A stretch of 64,000 bases of DNA from Hymenobacter nivis (GCF_006439025.1 NZ_RCYZ01000001.1:496001-560000), one strand, 5' to 3'. Positions 34,065 to 43,467 are shown, counted from the first letter of the stretch. A program made the numbers and translations. Notes: a model not told the origin generated them from the letters alone.

Positions 34065-34207
34065 GCGTTTGGGGCGGGGCCGGGGCCCCGGCGGCGGGGC
34101 GGCGTTGGTCCGGGCCGTTTATATTTGGCTAAACCGATGGGGCCCCGGCGGGGTTGCTTCGGCTTGGCCGGGGCCCCGCCGCGGCGCTTCCACGCAAAAC
34201 CTTTCCC

Positions 34208-35569
34208 ATGCCCCCCCTCCCCAGTAGCGCGGCCCCGGCCGTGCAAATTCAGCAGTTTTACGACAAGGGCCTGGCCCACGCCAGCTACGCCGTGCGCAGC
34301 GGCCGCCAGGTGGCCCTCATCGACCCGGGCCGCGACCCGCAGCTCTACTACGATTTTGCCGATGAGCACGAGGCCAAAATCGTGGCCGTTATCGAGACGC
34401 ACTCGCACGCCGATTTTGTGTCGTCGCACCTGGAAATTGCCGAAGAAACCGGGGCCCGCATCTATTGCAGCAAGCTACTGGGGGCCCAGTACCCGCACCA
34501 AAACTTCGACGACGGCGACCGCCTCCCCCTCGGCACCGTGGAACTGCACGCCGTGAACACGCCCGGCCACTCGCCCGACAGCATCAGCGTGGTGCTGATG
34601 GACGACCTGGCCCAGACCCGCGCCGTGTTCACCGGCGACACCCTGTTTGTGGGCGACGTGGGCCGGCCCGACCTGCGCGAGGACGCCGCTGTGGGCGGCC
34701 ACACCCGCGAGGCCCTCGCCGCCCAGCTCTACCAGAGCACCCGCCGCAAGCTGATGACGCTGCCCGGCACCACCCGCGTGTACCCCGCACACGGCCCGGG
34801 CAGCCTCTGCGGCAAAACCACCAGCCCCGACCTCGACAGCACCATCGCCAAGGAGCTGGCCACCAACTATGCCCTCCAGCCCATGTCGGAGCCCGAGTTT
34901 GTGGAGGTGCTGCTCGAAGACCAGCCATTTGTGCCCAAGTATTTCGGCCATGGCGTGCGCCTCAACAAGCTGGGGGCCAAGCCCTACGAGGCCAGCGTGC
35001 GCGCCGTGCCCCACCTGCCGCCTGGTACAGCCCCCGCCCCCGGCGTGCTGCTCATCGACACGCGACCCGCCGCCAAGTTCCGCGCCGGCCACCTGCCGGG
35101 CTCCCTCAATTTGATGGACGGCGGCAAGTTTGAAACCTGGCTGGGTTCCGTGGTGGGGCCCCAGGAGCCGTTCTACCTAATGGCCGATTCCAACATCGCG
35201 CTGGATACGGTGATTCGCAAAGCCGCCAAAATCGGCTACGAAACCAACATCAAAGGGGCCCTGCTGGCCCCCGCCACCCTGCCCGCCACCGCCCCCGAGG
35301 TAGACGTAGCAGCAGTGCGCGCGCACCCCGAGCGCTTCACCATCGTCGACATCCGCAACTCCGCCGAGGCCCAGCCGCCCCTCTTCCCCGGGGCCCTCAA
35401 CATCCCGCTGCCCGAGCTGCGCGAGCGCGCTCACGAAGTGCCCACCGATAAGCCCATCCTGGTGCACTGCGCTGGCGGCTACCGCTCGGCCGCCGGCACC
35501 AGCATCCTAGCCGCCGCATTGCCCGGCGCGGAGGTGCTGGATTTAGGGGAGGCCGTGGCGGAGTTTTAA
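34208..35569 (+). CDS. MBL-fold hydrolase with two rhodanese domains (persulfide dioxygenase-like)
   Basis: The 453-residue cytoplasmic product begins with a metallo-beta-lactamase fold. The metal motif ETHSHADFVSSH is at about 63-74, with further ligands in NTPGHSPDS, FTGDTLFVGDVGRPDLRE and VYPAHGPGS. Two rhodanese domains follow (about 280-365 and 375-453). The first has no Cys in its active loop (YLMADSNIA); the second has VHCAGGYRSA, an intact Cys loop. This layout matches ETHE1/CstB-like sulfur enzymes that oxidise persulfides. Start set at the ATG at 34208, as residues before it are not family-like. sbcD follows 50 bases downstream. Confidence 0.87.
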   Translation: MPPLPSSAAPAVQIQQFYDKGLAHASYAVRSGRQVALIDPGRDPQLYYDFADEHEAKIVAVIETHSHADFVSSHLEIAEETGARIYCSKLLGAQYPHQNFDDGDRLPLGTVELHAVNTPGHSPDSISVVLMDDLAQTRAVFTGDTLFVGDVGRPDLREDAAVGGHTREALAAQLYQSTRRKLMTLPGTTRVYPAHGPGSLCGKTTSPDLDSTIAKELATNYALQPMSEPEFVEVLLEDQPFVPKYFGHGVRLNKLGAKPYEASVRAVPHLPPGTAPAPGVLLIDTRPAAKFRAGHLPGSLNLMDGGKFETWLGSVVGPQEPFYLMADSNIALDTVIRKAAKIGYETNIKGALLAPATLPATAPEVDVAAVRAHPERFTIVDIRNSAEAQPPLFPGALNIPLPELRERAHEVPTDKPILVHCAGGYRSAAGTSILAAALPGAEVLDLGEAVAEF

Positions 35570-35619
35570 AGGATGCGTTTTACCCAAACACGAACCTAAC
35601 CAGTAGATAGATTAATTAA

Positions 35620-36882
35620 ATGCGCGTACTGCACACCGCCGACTGGCACCTGGGCCAGCATTTCCTCACCGGGCAGGAGCGCCTGACTGAGCAGCGGGCG
35701 TTTCTGACGTGGCTGCTGGGGGCCGTACAAGTGCACGGCGTGGACGCGCTGGTGGTGGCCGGCGACGTGTTCGACACCACTACGCCTTCGCACGCGTCCC
35801 AGGAACTGTACTACAACTTCCTGGTGCAGATGCAGGGCACCGCCTGCCGCGATATTGTGGTGGTGGGCGGCAACCACGACTCCCCCACCCTGCTTAACGC
35901 CTCGCGGCAGCTGCTGCGGCGGCTGCGCATCCACGTGGTGGGCGGCGTGCCCGCCGACCCCGCCGAGCAGGTGGTGGCCCTGGCCGAAACCAGCGGCCGC
36001 CCCGCGCTGGTGGTGTGCGCCGTGCCGTTTCTGCGCGACCGCGACATTCGCCTGGCCATTGCCGGCGAAACGCCCGACGAGCGCCAGGCCCGCGTGCGCC
36101 AGAGCATTGCCGCCCACTACGGGGCCCTGGCCGACGGCGACGCCGTGCGGCGCCTGCGCGAGCAGGACGTGCCCGTGCTGGCCACCGGCCACCTCTACGC
36201 CGCCGGCGGCGAGCCCAGCGAGGGCGCCGAGCGCGACGTGCACATCGGCGGGCTGGGCTCGGTGGGGGCCCCCGATTTCCCGGCGGCGTTCGACTACGTG
36301 GCCCTGGGGCACCTACACCGGCCGCAGGTGGTGGGCGGGCAGGCGCACATCCGCTACTCGGGCTCGCCGGTGCCGCTCTCCTTCACCGAGGCCGACGACC
36401 ACCAGCAGGTGCTGCTGCTCGATTTTAAGGGCGCCGGGGCCCCGGAAATTACCGCCCTGCCGGTGCCGGTGCTGCGCCGCTTGCAGCGCTTCCACGGCAC
36501 CCTCGACGCGGTGGAAGCCAGCATTTTGGCCTACGATAACGCTGCCTTCGAGTTGGTGGCCTGGGCCGACGTGCAAGTACGCTCCGACGAAGCCCCCGCC
36601 GAGGTGCAGCGCCGCGTGCAGGCCGTGCTAAAGGAGCGCGCTGCCCACGTGCAAGCCCCCCGCGGCGCCCGCCACCAGCGCGCCACCGATGCGCCCGACG
36701 TGACGGCCGCCGCCGCGGGGCCCCTGGCCTTCCTGCACGATTTGACGGTGAGCGAGGTATTCGGCCGCCGCGTGGCAGGCCTGCCGCCCGAGCGCGCCGC
36801 CGCCCTCACCGCCACCTTTGGCGAGCTGCGCCAGCTGCTGGCCGAGGCCGACCCGCAAGCCTGGGGCAGCGACGAACGCTAA
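35620..36882 (+). CDS. sbcD: Exonuclease subunit SbcD (Mre11-like)
   Basis: The 420-residue nuclease subunit begins MRVLHTADWHLGQHF, the first phosphodiesterase motif (D-x-H). VVAGDVFDTTTPSHAS and VVGGNHDSPTLL supply the second and third motifs, and FDYVALGHLHRPQVV and RYSGSPVPLSFTEA the later metal and capping parts. With SbcC it forms a complex that cuts DNA hairpins and covalently blocked ends. The sbcC gene follows 87 bases downstream, the normal partner arrangement. Length is usual. Confidence 0.95.
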   Translation: MRVLHTADWHLGQHFLTGQERLTEQRAFLTWLLGAVQVHGVDALVVAGDVFDTTTPSHASQELYYNFLVQMQGTACRDIVVVGGNHDSPTLLNASRQLLRRLRIHVVGGVPADPAEQVVALAETSGRPALVVCAVPFLRDRDIRLAIAGETPDERQARVRQSIAAHYGALADGDAVRRLREQDVPVLATGHLYAAGGEPSEGAERDVHIGGLGSVGAPDFPAAFDYVALGHLHRPQVVGGQAHIRYSGSPVPLSFTEADDHQQVLLLDFKGAGAPEITALPVPVLRRLQRFHGTLDAVEASILAYDNAAFELVAWADVQVRSDEAPAEVQRRVQAVLKERAAHVQAPRGARHQRATDAPDVTAAAAGPLAFLHDLTVSEVFGRRVAGLPPERAAALTATFGELRQLLAEADPQAWGSDER

Positions 36883-36935
36883 GCCGGAGCCCTGCGTTCG
36901 GCTTTTTCCACCACCTGGGGGCCCGGCGCCGGCCG

Positions 36936-36943
36936 TACCTTCG
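36936..36943 (+). promoter_or_regulatory. Candidate -7 element TACCTTCG before sbcC
   Basis: TACCTTCG lies 26 bases before the chosen sbcC ATG, inside the sbcD-sbcC gap, so sbcC may have its own promoter. The start at 36970 rather than 36946 agrees with this position. Confidence 0.4.
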
Positions 36944-36969
36944 GGGTGTTTTGTGGGAAATTTGTTAGC

Positions 36970-39900
36970 ATGAAAATCATCAGCGTCCGCTTCGCCAACC
37001 TTAACTCGCTGCCGGGCCCCTACCTCATCCGTTTCGACGCCGCGCCGCTGGCCGACACGGGCTTGTTTGCCATCACGGGACCCACCGGGGCAGGCAAAAG
37101 CACCCTGCTCGACGCCATTGCCGTGGGCCTCTACGGCCGCGTGCCGCGCCACGACCGCCAGGTGGGCGAGATGGTGAGCCGCCACGCGCCGTTCGCGTTT
37201 TCGGAGGTCGAGTTTGAGGTGCACGAAACCGACGCCGACACCGGGGTCGTGGCCCGCGTGCGCTACCGCTCGCGCTGGGAGGTGAAGCGCAAGGTGCGCG
37301 GCGACGACAAGGGCGGCCTCGGCCAGGACGCCATGTCGCTGGTGCTGAGCACATCCAACGCAGCCGTTGTCAGCGGTAAGGAGGCCGTACCGGCGAAGGT
37401 GGGCGAGCTGTCGGGACTCGATTTCGGGCAGTTCGAGCAGTCGGTGCTGCTGAGCCAGGGCAAGTTTGCGCGTTTCCTACACGCGCCCGAAAAAGAACGC
37501 AGCGCCCTGCTCGAAAAGATGACCAACGTGGGCATTTACTCGCGGCTGTCGGTGGCGGCGTTTGAGAAGGCCAAGGAGGAAGAGCTGAAAACCAAGCTGC
37601 TGCGCGCCCAGCTCGACGCCACCCGCCTGCTGCCCGACGACGAGCGCGGGGCCCTGGAAGCCCGCCTCGACCGCCTGCACGAAGAAGCCGAGGGCCACTA
37701 CGAAGAGCAGCAGGAACTGCGCGTGTTTCAAACCTGGCGCACGATTCTTGACCAGCTCGGCCGCCAAGCCGCCGACGCCGACCGCCAAGCCGGGGCCCTG
37801 CACCAAGCCGACGAAGCCCTGCAACCCGAGTTCACCCGCCTCGCCGGCCACCTGCGCGCCAAGGACGTGGCCACCCCGCTGGCCCTGGCCGCCGAGGCAG
37901 AAAAGACCCTGCGCGGCGACGCTGCGCAGCACCAGAAGCTGGAGGAAGCGCTGCCGCGTCTCACCCAAAATGCCGCCGCCGCCGCCGAGCGCCTGGCCAC
38001 CGCCACCAGCGCCCACGCCGCCGCCCTGGCCGAAGAAAACCGCCAGCGCCCCCTGCTCGAAGCCGCCGGCCAGCAGGACGCCGCCATTGCCGTGGCGCAG
38101 CAGGAGCTGGCCAAAAAAACCGCCGCCCACAAATTAGCGCAGGCCGCCCACGAGCAGGCCCGCACCGCCCTGGCCCGGCAGGCGCAGGAAATGGAGGACC
38201 TGGCCGCCAAAGCCGCCACCCTCGACCACTGGCTCATCGACCACAGCCCCGAGGCCGATTTGAAGAACCAGCTCATCGCCCTCGACCGCGAAATCATCGA
38301 CTTGCAGGGCGCACAAAAAGAGACGGCCGTGCGCGAGGCCCGGCGCACTGAGCTGCGCCTTGCCCAGCGCACCACCAGCACCGACCTATTTCGCCAGCGG
38401 GGCCTCGAAAAAGAGGCCCTTGACCGCCAGCAAGCCATCAAAGAGGAAGGCCAGCCGTGCCGCACCGAGCGCGACGCGCTGCTGGCGGGCACCACCGCCC
38501 CCGCCCTGGCCCAGCGCGCCGACGACCTCACCGCGCACTGGCAGGGCTTGCAGCGGCTGCTGCCCAAGGCCGAGGCCGCCCACGAGCAGCAGGCCCGCGC
38601 CGGGGCCCTGGCCGCCCAGGCCGCCGCCGAAGCTCCGCTGCTGGCCGCGGCCGAAACGGCACTCGGCCACCTCGAAACCCGCCGCGCCGACGCCCTGCTG
38701 CTGCTTGAAAGCTACCGGCGCGAGCTGCGCGCCCAGCAGGCCCTGGCCGACCTCAACGCCCACCGGCGGCACTTGCAGCCCGGCCAGCCCTGCGCGTTGT
38801 GCGGGGCCCTGGAACACGTTTTTGCGCCCAGTTTTGCGGCCGAAGCCGATGCGCAGGAGCTGCGCGTGGCCCAACAGCAGCTGGCCCTGGCCGCGCTGGA
38901 CGACGAAGTGCGCCGCGCCGCCCACGACCAAGCCCGCCGCCAGGCTGCCCAGCAGCAGCTCCAGCAGCTGCACGACGAGGCCGCCGCCGCCGCCGATGTG
39001 GCCCGCCAGCAAGCCGCTGCCTTGGCCGGGGCCCTCACCCCCGCCCCTGCCCAGCCCGCCGACCCCACTGCCGTGCGCACCCTATTGGAGGCCGCCGCCG
39101 CCGCGCACGCCGCCGCCGCCGCCGACCGCCGCCACCTGGCCGTGCTCGACGATAAGCTGGGCGCACTGCGCGAGAAATACTTAAAAGCCGGCGAAGCTGC
39201 CACCGCCGCCCAACGCGAGATTCCGCGGCTGACGGAGCGGCAGGAAGCCGCCGAGCTTGAGCTACTGAAGCTTGAAGATGAGCTAGTTGAGTGGCAGGAA
39301 CAGGCCGGGGTTTTCCAGAACGCCATCCGCGACCTGCTGCGGCCGCACCAACTGCCCCTGCCCGCTCGCCCGCCCTACGACGGCCTACTGGCCACGCTGG
39401 CCGAGCGGGCGGGCTTCTATGAAATGCAGGCGAGCAGCCTGAGAGACGTGAGCGAGGGCCTAAAGGAGCGCCGCATCCAGTACCAGGTTTACGCCGAAAA
39501 GCTGGGCAGCCGGGCCGGCGAGCTGGCCGCGGAGGCTGCGGCGCTGGCCGAAGAACAGCTACTCCTTAGCCAGCAGCAGGACGCCCGCCGGACCCTGTAC
39601 CCGGGCCCCGACCCCACGGCCGCCGCTGGGCAACTGCGCCGCGCCACCCAGCAACTGGCCGATGCACTGCAACTTGCGCACCACCAGCTATCTGGCCAGC
39701 AACAGGCCCTGGCCATCGAGCAGAGTGCGCACGCCGCGCTGCAAGTCCGGCTGGCCGAGCACCGCACGGCCCTGGCCGCCCGGCAGGCCGAGCTAGCCGC
39801 CGCCTTGGCCGCCGCTGGCCTGGCCGATGCGGCCGAAGCCCGGGCCCTGCTGCTGCCCACCGCCGAGGCCGACCGCCTGACCCAGCGCCGGCAAGACCAC

Positions 39901-40683
39901 CTCACGGCCCGCGCCGCCGCCCATGCCCTCCAGGCCCGGCTCGGGCAGGAGCTGGCCCTGCACCAGGCCGATGCACTGACCGCGCTTTCAGCCGGGGCCC
40001 TGGCGGCCCAGCTGGCCGAGCTGGACAAGGCCGACGATATTTTGCAGCAGCAGCTGGGGGCCGTGAGCAACCAGCTGGCCCAGGACGACGCGGCACGCCG
40101 GCTGCTGGCCGATGGCCTGCGCGCCTTGCAGCAGCGCCAGCTGGAGGAGCAGCGCTGGCAGGATTTGAGCGAGCAGATTGGCTCGGCCAAGGGCGACAAG
40201 TTCAGCCAGTTTGCCCAGGGCCTCACGCTGAGCCACTTGGCCCGGCTGGCCAACCTGCGCCTGCGCCAGCTCACGGGCCGCTACACCATCCTCAAAACGC
40301 CGAACCGCAACCTGGAGCTGCAAATCATCGACCACGACCAGGCCGATACGGTGCGACCGATGGCCTCGCTCTCGGGCGGCGAAAGCTTCCTGGTGAGCCT
40401 GGCCCTGGCCCTGGGCCTGAGCGAGTTGGCCGGCCACAAGGCCCGCATCGAGTCGCTGTTCATCGACGAGGGCTTCGGTACCCTCGACCCCGACGCGCTG
40501 ACCACGGCCCTCGACGCGCTGGAGCGCCTCCAGCATTCGGGCAAAATGATCGGCATCATCTCGCACGTGGCCGACCTCAAGGACCGCATCGGCACCCAAA
40601 TCCGCGTCCAGCCCGGAGCCGGCGGCACCAGCACCGTGCGCGTGGTGGACGTGATGGGCGCCGAAACCTCGTGCGACGTGTGA
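36970..40683 (+). CDS. sbcC: Exonuclease subunit SbcC (Rad50-like ATPase)
   Basis: The 1237-residue product has the Rad50/SMC layout. The N-terminal ATPase half contains Walker A GPTGAGKSTLLDAI (about 36-49) and the Q-loop region FEQSVLLSQGKFARFLHA. A long Ala/Gln/Leu-rich coiled coil (about 200-1060) is interrupted near residue 607 by the zinc hook CALCG. The C-terminal half has the signature LSGGESFLVSLALALGLSEL (about 1134-1153), Walker B IESLFIDEGFGTLD (about 1161) and the final His-containing ISHVADLKDRI. It drives SbcD nuclease. Start set at MKIISVRFANLNSLPGP, the usual first strand. All motifs are intact. Confidence 0.95.
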   Translation: MKIISVRFANLNSLPGPYLIRFDAAPLADTGLFAITGPTGAGKSTLLDAIAVGLYGRVPRHDRQVGEMVSRHAPFAFSEVEFEVHETDADTGVVARVRYRSRWEVKRKVRGDDKGGLGQDAMSLVLSTSNAAVVSGKEAVPAKVGELSGLDFGQFEQSVLLSQGKFARFLHAPEKERSALLEKMTNVGIYSRLSVAAFEKAKEEELKTKLLRAQLDATRLLPDDERGALEARLDRLHEEAEGHYEEQQELRVFQTWRTILDQLGRQAADADRQAGALHQADEALQPEFTRLAGHLRAKDVATPLALAAEAEKTLRGDAAQHQKLEEALPRLTQNAAAAAERLATATSAHAAALAEENRQRPLLEAAGQQDAAIAVAQQELAKKTAAHKLAQAAHEQARTALARQAQEMEDLAAKAATLDHWLIDHSPEADLKNQLIALDREIIDLQGAQKETAVREARRTELRLAQRTTSTDLFRQRGLEKEALDRQQAIKEEGQPCRTERDALLAGTTAPALAQRADDLTAHWQGLQRLLPKAEAAHEQQARAGALAAQAAAEAPLLAAAETALGHLETRRADALLLLESYRRELRAQQALADLNAHRRHLQPGQPCALCGALEHVFAPSFAAEADAQELRVAQQQLALAALDDEVRRAAHDQARRQAAQQQLQQLHDEAAAAADVARQQAAALAGALTPAPAQPADPTAVRTLLEAAAAAHAAAAADRRHLAVLDDKLGALREKYLKAGEAATAAQREIPRLTERQEAAELELLKLEDELVEWQEQAGVFQNAIRDLLRPHQLPLPARPPYDGLLATLAERAGFYEMQASSLRDVSEGLKERRIQYQVYAEKLGSRAGELAAEAAALAEEQLLLSQQQDARRTLYPGPDPTAAAGQLRRATQQLADALQLAHHQLSGQQQALAIEQSAHAALQVRLAEHRTALAARQAELAAALAAAGLADAAEARALLLPTAEADRLTQRRQDHLTARAAAHALQARLGQELALHQADALTALSAGALAAQLAELDKADDILQQQLGAVSNQLAQDDAARRLLADGLRALQQRQLEEQRWQDLSEQIGSAKGDKFSQFAQGLTLSHLARLANLRLRQLTGRYTILKTPNRNLELQIIDHDQADTVRPMASLSGGESFLVSLALALGLSELAGHKARIESLFIDEGFGTLDPDALTTALDALERLQHSGKMIGIISHVADLKDRIGTQIRVQPGAGGTSTVRVVDVMGAETSCDV

Positions 40684-40737
40684 GGCCGTGCTCGGGGCCC
40701 TAATCTGCTAACCAATAATACTAAAACGGAGTAATCC

Positions 40738-40756
40738 GGCGACTGAAAAAGTCGCC
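40738..40756. terminator. Small hairpin between convergent sbcC and DUF6687-like genes
   Basis: GGCGACT and AGTCGCC form a 7-bp stem with a GAAAA loop. No T-run follows on either strand, so it is a weak terminator candidate. Confidence 0.3.
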
Positions 40757-40808
40757 GCCCCCCCCTTTGGACCGTCGGCTTTCACTCAACAGCGCGGCCC
40801 CGTAGCGC

Positions 40809-41876
40809 CTACGCCCCGGTGGCCTTCACCTCGGCCCAGGTCCAGTATTTTTTGGGCTGGATGTTGGCGTAGCCGGCGCGCAGAAACGCTAATACTTCCT
40901 GCTCCATTGCGGCCGGGGCGATGGAGGAGGCGTAGATGGGGCGGCCGTCGGGGTCGGCGTAGCGCTGGGCTTTGCTGAGCTTGCGGGGGCCGGCCAGGCG
41001 CAGCAGCGGGCCGGTGTCGGTGGGGCCGTCGGCCACCCAGATTTGGCCGCTGGTTTCCAAGGCGTTGAGGCGGGCAGCCAGGGGCCCCAGGGCCAGGCGC
41101 GGCAGCGTGGAGCGGCTTTCGAGGTCAATCCAGGTGGTGTACTTGCACTCCAGCTCGTAGCGCTGGCCGTCGTAGAGGCTCAGCACCCAATCGAGCCCCG
41201 CCGTGGGCCCAAACAGCGCGTAGTACGGCAGCGGCCCGGGCGTACGAACGACCACCAAGCCTACGTCGGCGTAGCCAGTGCGCTGCGTACCAGGGCCCTG
41301 GGCCACGGCCACGGCTGCTTTCACGCGCGCATACTCGGGGCCCCAGGCGGCGCGGCCGGCGGCGGGGTTTTCCAGAACTTCGGCGAAACGGGGGAGAAAC
41401 CAGGCGAACTTTTCGGCCGAAGCTTCGTCTTCGCGCCGCCGCCGGGCGGGGGCCCCAAAGGGCTCGTAGAAACGCGCTTTTTCCTCCGCGTTCAGCCAGC
41501 ACACCAGCTGCAAGGCCGTATCGGCCAGCGGGTCGGCCCAGTCCAGCTCCCGGAAATCGCCCAGTGTGGCCACCCGGCGCAGGAGCATTTCGTGGCGCAG
41601 GGCCAGCGCGGGATTTAGCAAAGCCCACACGCCCACGAAGCCATCGACGTCGAAGTGGTTGGCCGTCACGGCCTGGGCTTCGAGGCCGGACGTGGCGGGG
41701 TGGTGCAGGGCGCGCAGGCACGAGCCGGCGCTTGTGTCGTCGCGCAGGGGCCCCGGGGTGGCCGCGCCGCGCCAGTGCGCCAGGGTGAGGGCGGCCCCCA
41801 GGCCCACGCTATCCACCACGATGGTGGGCTGCTGGCGCACGGCGGCAAAGGGTACGAAGTAGCGGACTGGGTTCAT
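40809..41876 (-). CDS. DUF6687-like hypothetical protein
   Basis: The 355-residue cytoplasmic product has the N-terminal strand MNPVRYFVPFAAV and an early motif TANHFDVDGFVGVWALLNP, which resembles the acidic first motif of DHH-type phosphoesterases. It also has WLNAEEKARFYEPF, a nucleophile-free middle, and a C-terminal beta region with YELECKYTTWIDLESR. It ends KKYWTWAEVK. I recall this as DUF6687, an uncharacterised family of Bacteroidota and Actinomycetota. An HNH-nuclease-like gene lies 21 bases upstream on the same strand, so the two are probably co-transcribed. Confidence 0.6.
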   Translation of the reverse strand: MNPVRYFVPFAAVRQQPTIVVDSVGLGAALTLAHWRGAATPGPLRDDTSAGSCLRALHHPATSGLEAQAVTANHFDVDGFVGVWALLNPALALRHEMLLRRVATLGDFRELDWADPLADTALQLVCWLNAEEKARFYEPFGAPARRRREDEASAEKFAWFLPRFAEVLENPAAGRAAWGPEYARVKAAVAVAQGPGTQRTGYADVGLVVVRTPGPLPYYALFGPTAGLDWVLSLYDGQRYELECKYTTWIDLESRSTLPRLALGPLAARLNALETSGQIWVADGPTDTGPLLRLAGPRKLSKAQRYADPDGRPIYASSIAPAAMEQEVLAFLRAGYANIQPKKYWTWAEVKATGA

Positions 41877-41897
41877 AAGGGGCGTAAAGGTGGGGCC

Positions 41898-42218
41898 CTA
41901 CGCCCGCCCGCGGCGGTTGGTGATGCGCTCGACGCGCTGCTTCTTGATCCAGCGCAGGTAGGTTTGGAGCTCTTCGGCGGCGCGCAGGGCCTCCACCGTG
42001 GCGTAGGTGCGGGCCAAGGCCCGGTTGCTGAGGAAGCGGTGCACGCTGCTGTGGCAGGGCTGGCACAAGTCGACGGTGGGGCCGTAGCGGCCGCCCTCCT
42101 CGCGGGGCACCAGGTGGTGGCGCGAGGTGGCCTGCACCTCCCGCTCGCACAAGCCGCAGTGCGGGGCGGCGGGGCCCGGGGGCCAGTAAGCAGGCAACGA
42201 AGCGCGGCGGCGAGGCAT
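41898..42218 (-). CDS. Small HNH endonuclease-like protein
   Basis: The 106-residue product carries an HNH/zinc-finger core: CGLCEREV, then SRHHLVPREEGG (the His pair), then LCQPCHSSVHRFLSN (second Cys pair and the last His). A helical tail (YLRWIKKQRVERITNRRGR) is basic and may bind DNA. Stand-alone HNH proteins of this size are common and are mostly uncharacterised. Start taken at the ATG at 42218; two in-frame ATGs upstream (to 42236) are possible. It precedes the DUF6687-like gene by 21 bases. Confidence 0.8.
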   Translation of the reverse strand: MPRRRASLPAYWPPGPAAPHCGLCEREVQATSRHHLVPREEGGRYGPTVDLCQPCHSSVHRFLSNRALARTYATVEALRAAEELQTYLRWIKKQRVERITNRRGRA

Positions 42219-42311
42219 GGGCATGGGCCGGCGCAAGGGCCGCCGGCGAAAAACAAACCCCGCCAGCCGCCGCCGAGTTGCTCCACTTTTAAGAATTTTC
42301 GGTAAAATTCT

Positions 42312-42319
42312 TACCTTGG
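42312..42319 (+). promoter_or_regulatory. Candidate -7 element TACCTTGG
   Basis: TACCTTGG lies in an AT-richer divergent region, 77 bases before the start at 42396, and resembles the other TACCTT(T/C)G boxes here. Confidence 0.3.
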
Positions 42320-42395
42320 GTCACAACTGCCAAAGTCCAATTTTTAGCGAAATATGCATTCATCCCTTCTTACAATTTTTTCTTATTTAACCTCT

Positions 42396-42842
42396 ATGAA
42401 ATATATACAATACTCGCAGTCAAGCTCTTCTACCGCGCATTGGGGCCGGGCATTGGGGGCCCTGGCGCTGCTGTGGCTGATGGCCCCGGCACCGGCCCGC
42501 GCCCAAACCTGGATGGTGAGCACCACGGCCCACGTCACGCTCGGCGTGCTCGACAAGTACGGCCAACTGGGGCCCTACACGGCCACGTTTGTGGTGCACA
42601 GCGAGCGCACCGGCAAAGACTACCAGCTGGTGCGGACCATTGAGAAAGGCCAAAACGGCGTGGATGTGCTGTTCCCGAGCGATGCCTCGTCGTCCGATTA
42701 TTTCAAGGCCAGTACCGGCGAGGCGGCCCCCGCCACCCCCGGCCGCTACACCTGGGAGTGCCTGGTGAACGGCAAAAAAGCTGTGGGCGGCCGCTTTGCC
42801 TTGCCCGAGGTGGGCAACGACGTGACCGTGGTGCAGAAGTAG
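42396..42842 (+). CDS. Small secreted protein of unknown function
   Basis: The 148-residue product has an N-terminal polar stretch (MKYIQYSQSSSS) and a hydrophobic core ending PAPARAQ, read as a signal peptide. The rest is about 105 residues of beta-rich sequence (TFVVHSERTGKDYQLVR, GRYTWECLVNGKKAVGGRF). No motif or family recognised. Start set at 42396 because the signal peptide fits; an in-frame ATG at 42354 gives a longer, less typical head. It lies alone, upstream of a terminator and trx. Confidence 0.6.
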   Translation: MKYIQYSQSSSSTAHWGRALGALALLWLMAPAPARAQTWMVSTTAHVTLGVLDKYGQLGPYTATFVVHSERTGKDYQLVRTIEKGQNGVDVLFPSDASSSDYFKASTGEAAPATPGRYTWECLVNGKKAVGGRFALPEVGNDVTVVQK

Positions 42843-42893
42843 CAGCCAGCGGCTACAAGCGCAGGGTCCCCGGCTATTTTGTTGCGAATCCCG

Positions 42894-42921
42894 AAAGCCC
42901 GGCCGCCTGCCGGGCTTTTTT
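42894..42921 (+). terminator. Intrinsic terminator
   Basis: AAAGCCCGG and CCGGGCTTT flank a short loop and are followed by further Ts. It lies 51 bases after the preceding stop and just before trx. Confidence 0.85.
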
Positions 42922-42977
42922 CGTTGAAGGCGCGGGGCCCCGCCGGGGCCCTATTCACCGCTAATTTCTCCGCTCCC

Positions 42978-43289
42978 ATGCCCCGCAAGTCCTTCGCCGA
43001 ACTCATTGACAGCCCCGGGATGCCCGTGTTGGTCGACTTTTTTGCCGATTGGTGCGGCCCGTGCAAAACGATGGCCCCCATCCTCCAGCAGTTTGCCGCC
43101 CAGCACCAGGGCAAGCTGCGCATCATCAAAATCGACGTGGACAAGAACCCCGCCGTGGCCCAGCAATACCGCGTGCAGAGCATCCCAACGCTGATTTTGT
43201 TTCGCCAGGGCCAGCCAGTGTGGCGCCAGGCCGGGGCCGTGCCCGCCGCCGAGCTGGCCCGCGCCGTGGGGCCTTTTGTGAACAGTTAG
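42978..43289 (+). CDS. Thioredoxin
   Basis: The 103-residue product is a standard cytoplasmic thioredoxin: VLVDFFADWCGPCKTMAPIL with the WCGPC active site, then KIDVDKNPAVAQQYRVQSIPTL with the cis-Pro loop, then LFRQGQPVWRQAGAV. Start set at the ATG at 42978 (MPRKSFAEL). The frame is open further upstream across the terminator, but that extension is not family-like. Which of several thioredoxins it is cannot be told. Confidence 0.93.
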   Translation: MPRKSFAELIDSPGMPVLVDFFADWCGPCKTMAPILQQFAAQHQGKLRIIKIDVDKNPAVAQQYRVQSIPTLILFRQGQPVWRQAGAVPAAELARAVGPFVNS

Positions 43290-43439
43290 CAATTAGTAGG
43301 GAGCGGTTAGCAGTTCGATGTTCTGATCTCCCGCGATTTTCAGCTTGCGTGCTACCTGCTCACCGATAAATACTAAATGTTCGCTGATAACTGCTGCTAG
43401 CTGCGCACTACTTTGGGGGTGGCCGGCGTTGGGGAGGCG

Positions 43440-43447
43440 TACCTTTG
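43440..43447 (+). promoter_or_regulatory. Candidate -7 element TACCTTTG before the TonB receptor
   Basis: TACCTTTG fits TAnnTTTG exactly and lies 20 bases before the ATG at 43468. A TTG at 43413-43415 is 24 bases upstream, slightly beyond the usual -33 spacing. Confidence 0.5.
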
Positions 43448-43467
43448 GTGCGCTTTATCTGCCGCCT

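Noticed and set aside
35620..40683. sbcD-sbcC as a dedicated phage defence system
   Set aside because: All motifs fit housekeeping SbcCD, and no defence-type partner gene is adjacent.
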